NCBI RefSeq assembly: GCF_022201045.2
Contig: NC_068558.1
Span: forward strand, 42,241,501 to 42,305,500
Source: Citrus sinensis
Lineage: Eukaryota > Streptophyta > Magnoliopsida > Sapindales > Rutaceae
Length of the DNA: 64,000 nt
Direction of reading: 5' to 3'
The notes under the pieces were generated by a model. It was not told where the DNA came from and did not search any database. It saw only the letters and a list, made by a program, of their open reading frames with translations. Shown piece by piece: positions 1-19,840 of this stretch (within the stretch, counting starts at the first letter, position 1; each line of letters starts with the position of its first letter). The position numbers and the translations under genes are program-made.

Positions 1-3000
1 ATTGTTCTGGATTGGCTTGCCAAATTGCTTAAGTTGCCCGAAGACTTTCTTTCATCAGGTATTTCTTTTTCTCTGTTTTCAAGAGATGATTGAAGATGCT
101 GATGTAACATGATTCTGAGAATACTTCAGGTTAATTTTAGTGCTCCTTGACAGATAAACAATTTTTAGTAGTAGGGTTTATGGACTTAAAATAGAGGGAT
201 TGAATATGTAGAGTTTCTGATTTTAGTAGAGGTGACTCATGGGTCAAAAATGATAATCAGTGCTCTGCACAAATTTCCTAACATTTTGGGAAGAAACCTT
301 CGACCTCATCTTAAGATTATGTACCTTTTGGATGTTTCCAATTGCTGGAATTTTGAGAAGTTTAAGGTTGTTGAATTTTTAAACCTCAAAGATAGCCATA
401 CGGGAGCTGATATTTTTGAAATTGAGCTTATTTGATGCAAGTCTCTGAAACTCATGAATGATGTTGCAGGACAAGGTGGCGGAGTTATACAAGGCACGGC
501 AAGTGAAGCTGTTTTGGTTGTACTATTGGCTGCTCGTGATAACGCCTTAAAGAGGGTCGGAAAAAATTCCCTTGAAAAGCTTGTGGTTTATGCATCTGAT
601 CAAACACATTCTGCATTACAAAAAGCTTGTCAGGTATCTTTAAAATGTGCATTGATATGTAACTTCTTTACGTTTATTTTCACTTCTTTATGGTCTATTT
701 TCTTGTTTTACCCAGAACACTTTATATTTAAGTGTTTCTTGCTGACACTGGTGAGATTATTTAGAATTCACGTGATAAAACCGGAACGAACTTATGAATG
801 ATGGTTTATAACCAAGTTTGTATTCTGTGATTCCTTAGTTCATTTATTGATAAACATTTTTTTGTTTTTGTTCTTTTTTTTCAATTTGCCTTTTGCATTA
901 TATTTTTAAAAATAAATAGGGAATCTCTTTAGAGCTTAGAGAATGAAGTTATAGTGCTGTAATCATATGCCTGTTTACTGCATGTGATATTTTTATTTTG
1001 ATGGCAGATTGGAGGAATTCATCCACAGAATTTCAGGGTGCTAAAAACAGACTCTTCTACTAATTATTCACTTTCCCCAGATTCACTTGCTGAGGCAATC
1101 TCACGCGACCTCACCATTGGGTTGATCCCCTTTTTTCTATGTGCTACAGTATGTAATTTAGTTTCTTTCCATTCTTCTCCTTAATCATACATTTTCCCTA
1201 GATGCTTTATCTGAATTACCATTGATGGGAGCAGTTTGGAAGCTTGAATTCAATTGTTAGTGCCTACTGTTTTATCGAACTGGTTATGAGTGATGCACTG
1301 TTTGCATTCATGATCATAAGTTTTAATTTATGTACTGAAGAGGATGGTGCTAGCAAAAATGAACAACCACATCCAGGTGCTGCTTGATCATCAAGGTTTT
1401 AAGTGTAAAAACAAGTGCTCATGCTGGATTTAAAAAAAAAAAAAGGTTATCCAACTACTGCTTAATTTGTCAGCCATAACAAATAAGTTATCATATGTCT
1501 ATAGCTTTTATAAGCTTGTAAAACATGATTGTAGAATTAGAGTTTCAATTGGCTGAGGAAACCTCCCATTTATACGTGCAGGTAGGCACTACATCATCAA
1601 CGGCTGTTGATCCTTTGCTTGCACTGGGAAATATTGCTAAGGTAGTACTTTTTTGAATTGAGTTAGAAAATTATAAAAACGCTTTACATGTGCCAATGTG
1701 ATATTGATTTTTTAGTTTGCCATACACATGGAAATGTCGAGTACAGTTGTCCACATACACATGGAAATGACATGTACAGCTTTCCACCTCTTTTTATTTG
1801 ATTGTGTTTGAGGGATTCAGCAAGGTGTTATCAATGTAAGCTTTAGATAATTGGTAAAGAAGTGGAAAAGTGTTGTAATCAGTTCCTAGATGGTTCGGTT
1901 AAAGTATATGAACTAAGAAATAAAAATTTGATTTTTTTTCTTAGTTTATTGAAATTTTTTTAAAGCTAACTTGTCTAAGAGATCTTACTCAATGATACTC
2001 AAAATGTTTTGTTGAAGAAATAATTTAACAGTGCCTATATGGATGGCTTCTTGACAGAGTAATGGAATGTGGTTTCATGTGGATGCTGCTTATGCCGGAA
2101 GTGCTTGTATATGTCCTGAATATCGCCAGTACATCGATGGTGTTGAAGAAGCTGACTCATTTAACATGAATGCACATAAGTGGTTTCTAACAAACTTTGA
2201 TTGTTCAGCACTTTGGGTTAAGGTATGACGTCAACAACTTGCCTGTAGTTGTTGTTGTTTTTTTTTTTTTCTTTCATATATGTAAGTAAAATATTTAAAC
2301 ATATGTAATTTTCATGAAAACAGGACAGAAACACGTTGATTCAGTCCCTCTCTACAAATCCTGAGTTTCTGAAAAACAAAGTAAGTTTCTACTTTCCTGA
2401 TCATGATATATTCTTGTACTATTGTTTGGTGCAACTTTCAAGACTAAAATCAAAATCACATTTGTTTTTGTTTGTGGCATATTAACTGCATAACAGACTA
2501 CCCTTTCAACAATGTGATGTTGACTGTGGTAGAGTTGAGCACATTATCAGGTGAAAATGGAAACAAATTGGTGATCTCTTGATACAAGATGGATTATTTG
2601 TAGTTAATGGTTCGGTACCCTATATAAATTTGGATAAATCAAATTTAGCATGACTGATATTTCAGGCCTCTCAAGCAAACATGGTTGTGGATTACAAAGA
2701 TTGGCAAATTCCTCTTGGACGCCGATTTAGGTGTGCCTTTTAACATTTTCCTGAAAGATGCTTATGATTCCATTCAAAGAGTGTTTTGCATGCACACGTG
2801 TCTATAAACTTGCTCCATTATAAAGGAAGTTTGTAGAAAAAATATTTAGCATCAACTCCGTATAATGTTTAAGTATCAATTTCGGTTGAAAGACTAAAGA
2901 TTTCAAGTGAATTATTTCCCTACTAATCCATTGATTGCTCTTAGGTCACTGAAGCTGTGGATGGTGTTACGACTTTATGGCCTGGAAAATCTACAGGGCT

Positions 3001-3563
3001 ATATAAGAAATCATATCCAGCTGGCTAAGCATTTTGAAGGGCTTGTTGCTCAAGACTTGAGATTTGAGGTATTTAGACTCATTCTTTTGTTGCTAGTTGA
3101 TAATTTTTTTCTGAAATCATTATTACATTGTACTGAAGCTGAACATGGTCAATGAGGATAGGTTGTCACCCCGCGGATATTTTCCTTAGTTTGTTTTCGC
3201 CTTCTGCCACCACACAACGATGAAGATCATGGCAATAAACTGAACCATAAGCTCCTAGACGATATAAACTCCACTGGGAAGATCTTCATATCTCACACAG
3301 TAAGCTCATTATTTATCCTTGCCGGTATGCTGATGTGTATTGTCCATTGTCTATCTGTGGCTTAAGTCCAGTTTCCAGATTATAACTGCCAATAAGTGAA
3401 ATGTGCTTAATGCTTTAACCATTTTGTGCAGGTTTTGTCGGGCAAATACATATTGCGATTTGCTGTTGGAGCACCATTGACTGAATGGAGGCATGTAAAT
3501 GCAGCCTGGGAAGTTATGCAAGACAAGGCCTCTGCCTTACTAGCTAGGCTGTCCGTAGAATAA
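1..3563 (+). CDS. Aromatic-L-amino-acid / tyrosine decarboxylase, 3' part (5' end outside window)
   Basis: PLP-dependent group II decarboxylase, cytosolic, converting tyrosine, DOPA, tryptophan or phenylalanine to the amine. Exons read by hand: 1-58, 470-633, 1008-1148, 1582-1641, 2058-2222, 2324-2380, 2666-2730, 2945-3068, 3162-3299, 3432-3563; all introns are GT-AG and the frame is continuous for 367 residues. The family is about 500 aa, so roughly 130 N-terminal residues lie upstream. Visible motifs: SDQTHSAL with the PLP-stacking His (exon 2), HVDAAYAG with the Asp that contacts the PLP nitrogen, [11 protein letters not shown] with the Schiff-base Lys (exon 5), and VVDYKDWQ (exon 7). In plant members the Tyr of that last motif marks decarboxylases, while Phe there marks aldehyde synthases, so I infer a true decarboxylase. 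Substrate choice between Tyr and Trp cannot be settled from this. No frameshift or stop is seen. Confidence 0.93.
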
Positions 3564-4427
3564 GTACAATGTTTCAAGTTCTCTCTTTCATTATTTGATG
3601 ACATCAATATGTTGATTCCCTTTTATCTCCCTGATTTATGTCATTGCCTCAAAACAGCAACGGACCCCCCCCCCCCCCCCCGCTCCCCAACAACAAAAAA
3701 ACCTGAAAAAGAAAATTATATATATATGGTCGAGCAATACATGTTGTTTCCATCACACTTTTTAGCCCAGGTTATTCCAATTCTTCCTATATGTACTATG
3801 CAAGTGCAGCTGGAGCATAAATTCTGGAACAGCTACCACAACCTGATTTCATTCCTGTTTTGTCTTGCTAGCACTGCCCCTCTGCTTTGATCTTTCTTCA
3901 GTTATTCTGCTTACTGATCCCACCATAATGGTCCACGCTATCTGAAAATGGTCCATCTGGATAATGTTCCCGAGTCTAGAGCTGTCCCAATTTGTCCCGA
4001 AATGATCGTAAATCTTGATGCTTGTTTGGATATGTCTGGTAGTGGTCATTTTTGTTAGTTTCTTACAGCAAAAGAGACCTTGTGTGGGCACTGGGCAGTC
4101 AGAATTATTTTGGCATATTCATATCAGCAGGCATTCTTTGCAGCATATCCAAAACAAGTATCCTATTCATCCGTGGCCGCAATTATCATTGGCTCGTTGA
4201 ATTATTTTTGGCATATTCATAATATGATGTAAACAATGAGCGAAATGAAGTTGCCACTTCTACTTCATTGATCATTACCATTCTCGGGAAAAGGACTTAA
4301 ATTTTGAATAATTCTAGAATCTGAATAAGGCATATACTGAAAACTGTCTTTTATATATTTCGTTTTGTTATTAAATTAAAACATGACAAGTGTCAAGAAA
4401 TAAGAAGTTTCAAGAAACAAACATGCA

Positions 4428-4605
4428 TCAAGATATGGTTATCTTTAGAGGGCAGATTTTCTCCGAAGATATGATCCCAATGCTCCAAAGATACTCGAAG
4501 GCAAAATTGAAAACAAAGTCAAGATAGGGTAATCTTTAGAGGGAAGATTTTCTTTCGAATACTTAAAGCGTAGATTTAGGTTTTTGTTATAGTCTCTGGT
4601 ATCTG
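4428..4605. repeat. Imperfect tandem duplication, period about 91 bp
   Basis: The string beginning TCAAGATA at 4428 recurs at 4519. Both copies continue with a shared block ending ATCTTTAGAGGG.AGATTTTCT, with scattered substitutions. It is non-coding. Confidence 0.6.
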
Positions 4606-5690
4606 GGTTGTCTCGTAATAAAGCCTATTCAAACAAGTTCTAGTAAATTTTAAGGTCTACTAATATGATAACACAGTTGATGTAACCCCGACCCTAGTAG
4701 ATTCATGACTTCTTTCAATAGATGTTTAAGAAATGTAATTAAAAAAAAAAAAAAGTGGTAGTACAAATTGGCAAAGCCACGTATCAGCAGAGTGAGTGAC
4801 AGGGGTCGAAGGAACCATATTTCATTCTCTAAAAAAATGATCAAATTATCGTCGTTAATTTATATTTATATTCCCAACTTCGGATGAATGGGAACCCCTT
4901 CTGAATGTTTAGCAAAGAGAAAGAATTGGATTCTTGGGGAGCTGCTACTGATTTCCACTAGATCTTCATATCATTTTACTTGAGCTTGAATAAAATGATC
5001 TTGTGGTTTTTGTTGGAATATTATTTGACATTTTAAGAAATTCGATAAACTTTTAAAATATTTGAAAAAAAATCAACGTCCACTGATCAATCCACGAGAG
5101 CCTCATATCAAACTCATGTGCATTCTAGAATTTTATAACATTAATCAAATTAACCTATGTGTCGGCATATATATTCATAACTCAATTCTTACAAATCAGG
5201 TCGGCTCATGAAGCAAACACCAATTCAACCACGTGTTAGACATACCTCAATTAAGTTGGTGCCGCCAGCTGTGTACCTGAATTGGTTTTGAAAACATTGA
5301 AGGGCATGGTCCTTAACCTGTTAGGGTGTAGGTGCCTTTTAATATGATATATTTTCTTTAATGTAGCATCTAACTTCTCAGCACTCGTTTATCATGTGCA
5401 TTTCATAGACTCCTCTCTCTGTTGCAACTTGCAAGAAAAATAAAATATAAGTCACACATTTTAAAGGTATAGATGTATATATGTTTCAATTTTAAAGGTA
5501 TATATAATATGCTTGGAAGTTAGAAAAAAAGTGGACAAGATACAGTGATGTATGTGTCAGGTCAACATATAGTCTATGATCAAAAGATAATGCATGCGCT
5601 CGAGAATCAATGCTAAGCTTTGCAACCGATAAAGTGTTGGCTCCATTAATAATGGAGTTCCATTGAGTGGCTTGACTGAATTTGCTCCTC

Positions 5691-5955
5691 AGTTCGAGTA
5701 GCAGGGAAGTCATCTTTGTTGGGAGAACATATGTCTCCCGGTTCGAGCAGAGATTTCTAATCTGAGTTGTGGTTCAAACTTAAAAGTATTTTCTACAGTT
5801 GGGATCCTCTCCAACTGAAATCATCAGTTCGAGTCACAGGAAAATCGTCTTTGTTGAGAGAATATGTGTCTCTCAATTCGAGCAGAGATTTATAATTTGA
5901 GTTATGATTCTAACTTAAAGATGTTTTTCATAATTGGAATACTCCTCAAAATATC
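5691..5955. repeat. Imperfect tandem duplication, period 135 bp, with B-box-like motifs
   Basis: A unit beginning AGTTCGAG at 5691 is repeated from 5826. Each copy carries a block reading TCGTCTTTGTTG.GAGAA or similar, a TTCGAGCAGAGATTT motif, and an (A)ACTTAAA segment in the same order. The TTCGAGCAGAG motif resembles a pol III B box, so the unit may derive from a SINE, but no clear A box was found. Confidence 0.65.
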
Positions 5956-8900
5956 TCGTGGTTAAAAAAAAAAAATGCCAAGCTTTGCAAGAGGCACGTC
6001 TCGTACAAAATGCTTTCCAGGTAATTTACCTTTTGCTTGGAGTCTTTGTGTTACGTACTGCTTTTAACAATTCCGAAAAGCGCTTTACGCTTAATTTAAC
6101 TGTCAAGCACATAATCAAGACGTGGCAACTGCAAAAAAAAGTGCTTTTTGACGTAGTGAAATTGTGGTAAGATACCATTATCCTCGCATCGCTTTAATCG
6201 AACAGGGCGACCGGACAGATGGTTTTTCTTAAAGATTATAATAAATAGACCGTCAAAATTATTCCTTAATAGCTCCTAAGCAAAGATATAATAGAAAATT
6301 GCGAAGAATAACACCCTGTACTAATAAATTGCGTTTATTTTTATATCATTTGATCATCAAAAAGCTTACGCTTCTTTCCTTCTTTCTTTCTCTCTTCTTC
6401 TTTTTTTTTTTTAATGCATGGATGGGTGTATGTGGAATGAGTTTCTTCCTGTGTAAGCATTCATGTATGGAGATGCATAAAATTAATTTTAAAAAATTAA
6501 AAGTTAATTTTGATTTAAAAATCACTTTTGGTAAAATCACGCCCTTTCTATAGCGGATTTTGAAAAATAAGAAAGAAGTAACTTTTAAAGATTTGATTTT
6601 GAAAATTAATTTTATATTTAACACAATTCCATATATAGTAAAAAAATTATAAATTAATAATATTGGGGCCATACAAGACCTATTGATTTATAAATTATTA
6701 GTTTATAGAGTGTATCACAATTCAATGAACATACATTTTAATCGACTAAAACTTCATTATATTTTACCAATTTAATCAATTGAAAATAAATTAATGCACT
6801 TGATATAAATTAGATTAAAAAAACTCTTTACAATTCTTGGAGTTTCATAATTTAACCTTGGAACTTCTAAAAGCAATAAGCAAATTTTTTGATGAGATCC
6901 ACTTATATTTAAATTTCAAGAAAGAGAAGTAACAATAGAGTCATAATTTATTTTTTTAAAATGTGACAGCAATTATATCTATAATTTCGATAAATTATTA
7001 ATTTATGATATGAATGAGACCATATAGCTGTATAAGGGTTTTTTTTTTTTAAAGTATTATCTTATTAATTTAGCCCTTTGACCCAAGTTGGGCAGCAAAA
7101 AAAATTATTATATCATAGTGGTTAATAATTTAGTTAGAATTAAATTATAGAGGCTTTATTGTATATCCTTATGCATATTATAAAAATCTAAAATTATCTT
7201 TATTTATTTGGAAATAAATAAATTAAATTTAATTGTCAACTATATTAAGATAACCAAAAAAAAGTTAAAAACATAAAAATATCTATTTTAGTCATCAATT
7301 ATTATATATACACAATAAAAAAAAATGTGCATGCTTGTAGGTAAGTAAACAAATTTTATTCTAACATTATATCTATTTTAGTTATTTATATTCTTATGAC
7401 AGTTTAATAGTAATATTTACCAAACACATATACCTCATTTTAAAACCCATAATACTTTTTATAAATGAATTTTACGAAAAGTTTAACTGATTTTCTTTAT
7501 AAATAATTATTTTTTCAATATAACTAATATTAATTATTTTAAAAAGTTACAACGTTACCAAAGTGACCTTTAATCGTAATTAAGTTACAGATGGGATATT
7601 GAAATTAATTAATTAATTGATATTGATCACCGGAATATTTGCAGCTTGATGCCAGTTGATTAATAATTGATGGATTTGATATCAACTTAAAAAAGGGGAC
7701 GTCAATACCGGGGAATCTGTTACCAAGATTGACTTAATATGACTCTATATATATATATATATAAACGTGATTAATTATCGTTAATCCATGACACTCCAAG
7801 TCATTTAATTAATTATCAGGAATTTTTAACTCAGGAAGGAATCAGTTGAGTGGAGATTTCATTAGTCTTAATTGTAATTAATCAATTGCAGATCAACAAA
7901 AAATCTTTTTATCATCATTTCTTTGCCCGCCCATTGGGATCAACCGACCATGATTCCTCGTCACTCCTCAGTCATCAGTCGTCAGTCGTCAGCCGTCAGC
8001 CGCCAATCTGAGAAATGTATTTATTTATTTTAAGGAGTTCCGTTACCGCTTCAATTTTTATTTGTTTTTGTCAACAAAATGAAATTGTGGGCTTAAATAA
8101 AATGAGAGTCGTGTGCCGAGTGTCTGCCTCTATGTACAACAAATATCACTACGAAAGGTCAACAATTAGCCATTTTAATTAAATAAATAATTTTCCCAAA
8201 AAAAAAAAAGGATATACACCCAGTTGATTTTGCCGTTGTGGCTAAAAAAAGAGGTCAAAAATATTTTTCAATACATAGTAAATAAATAAATATACTGAAT
8301 TAATTTTTAAAAGGAATGAGGTCTAAATAGTGAGTCTGACGGTCGACATATGGTGTGAGGTGTCGGTCCGCCGGTGGGGCCACCGTCGATCCTAGGCAAT
8401 TTGGTTTTGAGTCCGACCGGTGTTATGATAATCAAAGGCAAGATTGGCACAAAGTCAGCATCAAATTGGACTTCTGAGAAAAACAATTCAACGAGCAATC
8501 AAAGAAACTACTTTTGTCTAATTCTTAATCCCACTGCTTCGAAGTTTTTTTGACTGGTAGGTGACAACAAACACAATTTATAAGTGTAACTGCAATATAT
8601 AATATTATATGTAAAACGAGTCCACTCCCTCTCAATTAAAAAACTGTAAGTAATCGAATTTTTTCGTTATTAATTCTCTAAGTATTTAATTATTTTTATA
8701 AGACTTAAGGTGTCAAACTCAATAAATTTCGAGAAGCAATAATGTAGGTGCCATAACTTAGAGGCACTAAATTACGCCAAGCGTCTAAATAAAAAAAAAA
8801 AAAAAGAAAGAAACTATCTTAGAAAATTAAATAATAAATAAACTATATCCAATTTATTTTGGAGAAAGTAACATTAGGATAAAATTCCCCATAAACTTAC

Positions 8901-9119
8901 AATAACAACTAGGAGAAAAAACTCATTCAAATTTTCGATTCCAGGGTTTGAGGAAACCACGCTGAAGATCATTACATCATAGAAACAAATAAGTACATGG
9001 GTACGGAATAAATGACGTGGGTCATGAATAAATATATTTATTTCCCTACAATTAAATTTGTTATGCAAAACAGAGCAATCTATCGAAATGCTTTGAGAGA
9101 AAGATCAATTAACACCTAA

Positions 9120-9430
9120 ACTAAGAACCAACCAATACAAGAAAACCAAGAAGTAAGCATGCAGAAGGAATCAAGAACTGTTGAACACAAAAAAAAAAAA
9201 AAAAAGATAATGTGGTTCAATTCCACAAAAGAACCTACATCCACGGCTAAAAATGCCAACTAGGGCAGAAGCTTTATTGAACAAGAATGACTGATTACAA
9301 TGACACTCCACAACACATATTAAAACCACTATATGCTTAGCGTTTTTCTCTCTGTAATGAAGCAGTAAAGCATTGTCTCTCGAACTTCATAAACAACACA
9401 TATATACTGCTTTTCACACGTGTGTTTCCA
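9120..9430 (-). mobile_element. Possible Copia-type LTR remnant (minus orientation)
   Basis: Read on the minus strand, this segment has an AATAAAGC polyadenylation-like signal, then a block around CCGTGGATGTAGG, then GAACCACATTATC followed by a T-rich run and TTGTGTTCAA. That order is characteristic of the R-U5 part of many plant Ty1-Copia LTRs. No internal coding domains, primer-binding site or partner LTR were found, so it would be a solo or truncated LTR. The boundaries are approximate. Confidence 0.4.
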
Positions 9431-9479
9431 TTAACAGAAACAAGCCGTTATGACTAACTACTTATTCTCTTGGACCCCA

Positions 9480-9840
9480 CTAACGCCAACTCATCAGCCA
9501 CCTCAGCAAGCTCATAACAGAATATAAATGATTTCGGCTTCACAAAATTCACATCCACGTGTACAAAAATAGTGGGTGACACGTGTCATCAAGGAGAGAT
9601 GCCAAGACAAAACCCTAAACACATGTCACCCATCATCTATAAATAAGAACCATCTCACCAAGAAAAAGTGAGATCTCTCCTGAGTAAAAGAGAAGAGCAT
9701 TGTTCACCCCTCAAAAGAGAAAAACATTAATCTTATTTATTATTCTTACTCCTATTAAATCTTAAATTAAACACTGACTTGGGCGTCAGAGTGTTTTTTT
9801 CAGGTAACCACCTTGCTGGATTCGAGTTCAACAAGTGTCA
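9480..9840 (+). mobile_element. LTR remnant resembling Tat-lineage Ty3/Gypsy R-U5
   Basis: On the plus strand there is a TATA-like CTATAAATAAG at about 9639, followed some 130 bases later by ACTGACTTGGGCGTCAGAGTG (about 9772-9792) and a T-run with CAGGTAACCACC. The GACTTGGGCGTC.GAGTG block followed by a GCAGGTA-like sequence is a hallmark near the R-U5 of many Tat-lineage gypsy LTRs. No gag-pol sequence is present downstream. I infer a solo or decayed LTR. Its left edge may overlap the oppositely oriented Copia-like piece. Confidence 0.45.
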
Positions 9841-11739
9841 CAAGTTCTCCACAAATAAAAAATACTTGTGAAGGTAAATTCTTACTTCCTCCAAATAAAA
9901 TATTAGAAATTTTGGAAAGTACGTCGTAAATATGTCATTTAATTTTTTGTTCATACATTAGATTATATCTAGAAATGATAGAAGTGTATAATAAATGTGG
10001 GTTTTTTTTTTTTTTTTTGGTTACATCTGAGTTGGAAGAAGAAAATTTGTTGCCGGGAGGTATTTACTTGCTTATTAATTGTTGCTTTAAAGCAATAAAT
10101 TTAGTGGAAAAACTAAGCAAGACGTGAGGGGAAATGTTTGTGAACTGAACTCCTTGGAAAGTAATTTCGTTCAAAGCTTAAAAAGGATGAAAAAAGGCGA
10201 CATCAACTTTTGCTTTTAATGAAAGGCAAAATTGTTTGTAAAACTACCAGCAAATAATGGCTTCCAATACAATCTGAGCTGCATGTCAATTTGCTGTACG
10301 CGGCAATTAAATGGATCTCAAATGAAGAAGATTAAGAGAGGTTTCTTTCTAATCTACCATGTTGGGGAAATGAAAAAGGTGCATTAAATTTTAATGCAAC
10401 CTTAATGTAGCATTACCAATTTATCATAATTGACAGCTGACGATGAATTTCTCAGAAAGGGCCAAAGCTAATTTATGCCAAACTACTTGGATTTGTATTA
10501 TTAGCTTAATAAATGCGACTTCATTTTCATATCTGAATGTTTAAAGTTTAACCACACAAACCCCATCTTTGGGATTTTGCCATTTGTACTAAATCTTCTT
10601 TCTTTAACATTCATGCGTCCAACGCACACCACAACATATGATATTGAGAATAAAGATGTTACAAAAGGTCAAGAAAGCCCGGACATTTACATGCTAAAAA
10701 GAGAGACAATATGGTCATCCCATTCAGCCTCCTCAACTCAAACCCCACCACTTTTTCCCAAGAACCAAACAAAAGGATTTTGGTGTTATATTCAAGTTTA
10801 CTTCCATTCTCTTCACACAACTATATTCAAGTTTACTTCCATTCTTTTCACACAACCAGCCAAGACAAGCCGGTGTGGTGATAAGTGGGGTAGCTGGGAT
10901 ATTCAAGTTTCAACATAAATCAATTGCTAATTGCTAAATGACTTGGATTACCCATCATCACTTTATGGCTTGGACCCCCACTCCCACTTCACCATTTTGA
11001 TACGACGCTGTGCTTCTGCTGCTCTCCGTCAATGATCAAACCAAAAACCAAAGTGCGGCTGCAGGACTTTTGGTTTTCTTCTAACCTCAGAAACAGAGTC
11101 CCCCCACTTCTCTCATAAGTGTCCATAAATCATGGCATTGTGACAATAATGACCTGAAAAGAATAACAGCATTACTCACACATTCAATCAAAATTCAAAA
11201 TATATGTGTACCTTAAAGTTGTTGTGCAAAATTATAAGAGTAAAAAACGATACTAATTGTATATTTTTAGTTCGTTGCACTTCTTAAAACTCTTGTGGCC
11301 AATACAACATGCGACGATTTTATTGTATAATATTATTTCACTCAATTACGCACGATTTTCATATCTACTTCCATCACTAATACTAAACATATATGAATAC
11401 GCTAACGTTGAACATGAAGTTACCATATAGTAAGACAAAACGTCATAATATAAGATTGAAATGGATCCAAACCATAAGCACAACACCCACCACACTGTAA
11501 AAGGAAAGATAGCAAATGTGGGGTGTTGAAAAAGAGACAATGAAACATTGAACAAGGGTCAGAAATTAAATAATAGTGATTTTGAAAAAGGCAAGGTGAG
11601 ATCCCCATCGTGATGATGAATTAATTACATTTCACGACACATGTAAATAAAAAATAATATTCTTATGATGATTACAGAATAATATTCCTTTTTAATCTCT
11701 CACCCGTCTCTCTCTTGCTGTGACGGACTCAAATCGGGC
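9841..11739. other. Intergenic region upstream of ABCC5
   Basis: No gene is recognised. The stretch includes an 18-base T tract near 10000-10018, a 35-bp tandem duplication at 10787-10856, and otherwise ordinary AT-rich DNA. The final few hundred bases presumably contain promoter elements of the downstream ABC transporter gene. Confidence 0.55.
10787..10856. repeat. 35-bp tandem duplication
   Basis: Two adjacent 35-bp copies starting TATATTCAAGTTTACTTCC (10787 and 10822) differ at one position (CTCTTC versus CTTTTC). A third, partial copy of the ATATTCAAGTTT portion occurs near 10898. Confidence 0.85.
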
Positions 11740-11747
11740 TATATAAA
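11740..11747 (+). promoter_or_regulatory. TATA box, probable ABCC5 promoter
   Basis: TATATAAA in a locally GC-richer context, about 920 bases before the ABCC5 start codon. It is followed by a long CT/GA-rich leader typical of plant 5' UTRs. The transcription start is inferred to lie about 30 bases downstream. Confidence 0.55.
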
Positions 11748-12216
11748 CAATAGTGAAGCAGAGGAAATGATATTGTAAACTAAGATTAAAAAAAATAAAA
11801 GAAAGAAAAATTAATTTCACTCATTCAGCTTTCCACTCACCGAACCAAATCATAAACAGAACACATAACACATTAAAACTCAAAAACATTTTTGTTGCTT
11901 CAAGTCTTGTACTCAAATACGGCAAGTCCTTGAAGCAAAAATAGAAACGACAAAACAACAGAGGAAGAAGAAGGGGAGAGAAAGAGAGAGAGGCACTGTG
12001 TCTTCTTCTTCTTCTCGTCTATGTGTCTCTCATTTTGATTATTATTATCGTACGTGTTGTAGTAATTTAATTCCTCTGTGGATATAGCCCAAAAAAAAAA
12101 AACAAAAGAAGAAGAAAGAAACAGAGCATTGTTTGCTCTGTTTTATTTTTGTTTGTATAGATCACAGGGTTTGCCTCGGCTGTCGCCACCGAAACGGTTT
12201 TCAAGGACAAACCCAG

Positions 12217-12533
12217 GTCAGTTTTTGTTATTTTCTCAAATGGGTTTCCTTCACTTTCTTTGATTTTTAGCTTCCATGACCCCTCTGTCTCTCTCTCTGT
12301 CTCTCTCCCTCTCTCAATATTTGTCTCCATGCCTAAGTGAAATATGAAAACAAAAATAAAGAAAAAATATTTTTTTTCATTTAAAAAGTGTTTTTTCTTC
12401 TATATCGATTTCTGTTTTTGGTTATTAATATCTGTGTGGATTTTTTGTTTCTATATGCAATGTGTTCGTAGATTCTATCTCCAGATAACACTTTCTTTTT
12501 ATATGTTGTTTGGTTTCTGCTTCTCATGTACAG
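12217..12533 (+). other. Putative 5'-UTR intron of ABCC5
   Basis: A CCCAG|GTCAGT donor at 12217 and a T-rich tract ending CATGTACAG at 12533 would give a 317-base leader intron. It contains a CT-repeat and several ATGs, including the start of a 113-codon frame overlapping the main start codon. Splicing would remove that ATG. Inferred from splice signals only. Confidence 0.45.
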
Positions 12534-12587
12534 ATGGTGAGATGCCCTGCTTCGGACGATTTGATGACGATCTCTATTTTAGCTTAA
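12534..12587 (+). other. Upstream ORF (17 codons) in ABCC5 leader
   Basis: ATG at 12534, immediately after the putative leader-intron acceptor, opens a 17-residue frame ending TAA at 12585-12587, 72 bases before the main ATG. It could dampen translation of the transporter. It is not recognised as one of the conserved-peptide uORF classes. Confidence 0.35.
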
Positions 12588-12659
12588 CTCAACACCGACT
12601 CGGTTCCCTTCTTCTCATTTTAAATAAGCGTTTTCTTCACCTACTCACCTTGTTCGATA

Positions 12660-19840
<7,181 letters not shown>

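Larger units (their letters stand above)
3564..9119. other. Intergenic, AT-rich, no gene recognised
   Basis: This stretch lies between the decarboxylase and the LTR-like remnants. The first few hundred bases should hold the decarboxylase 3' UTR, with a 17-base C tract at 3665-3681. Two local tandem duplications are present (about 4428-4600 and 5691-5955, listed separately). From about 6.2 to 8.3 kb the sequence is strongly AT-rich, with a short TA repeat near 7747-7763. A small GC-richer island sits at about 8330-8425. Open frames here are short, low-complexity and without recognisable domains. Confidence 0.6.
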
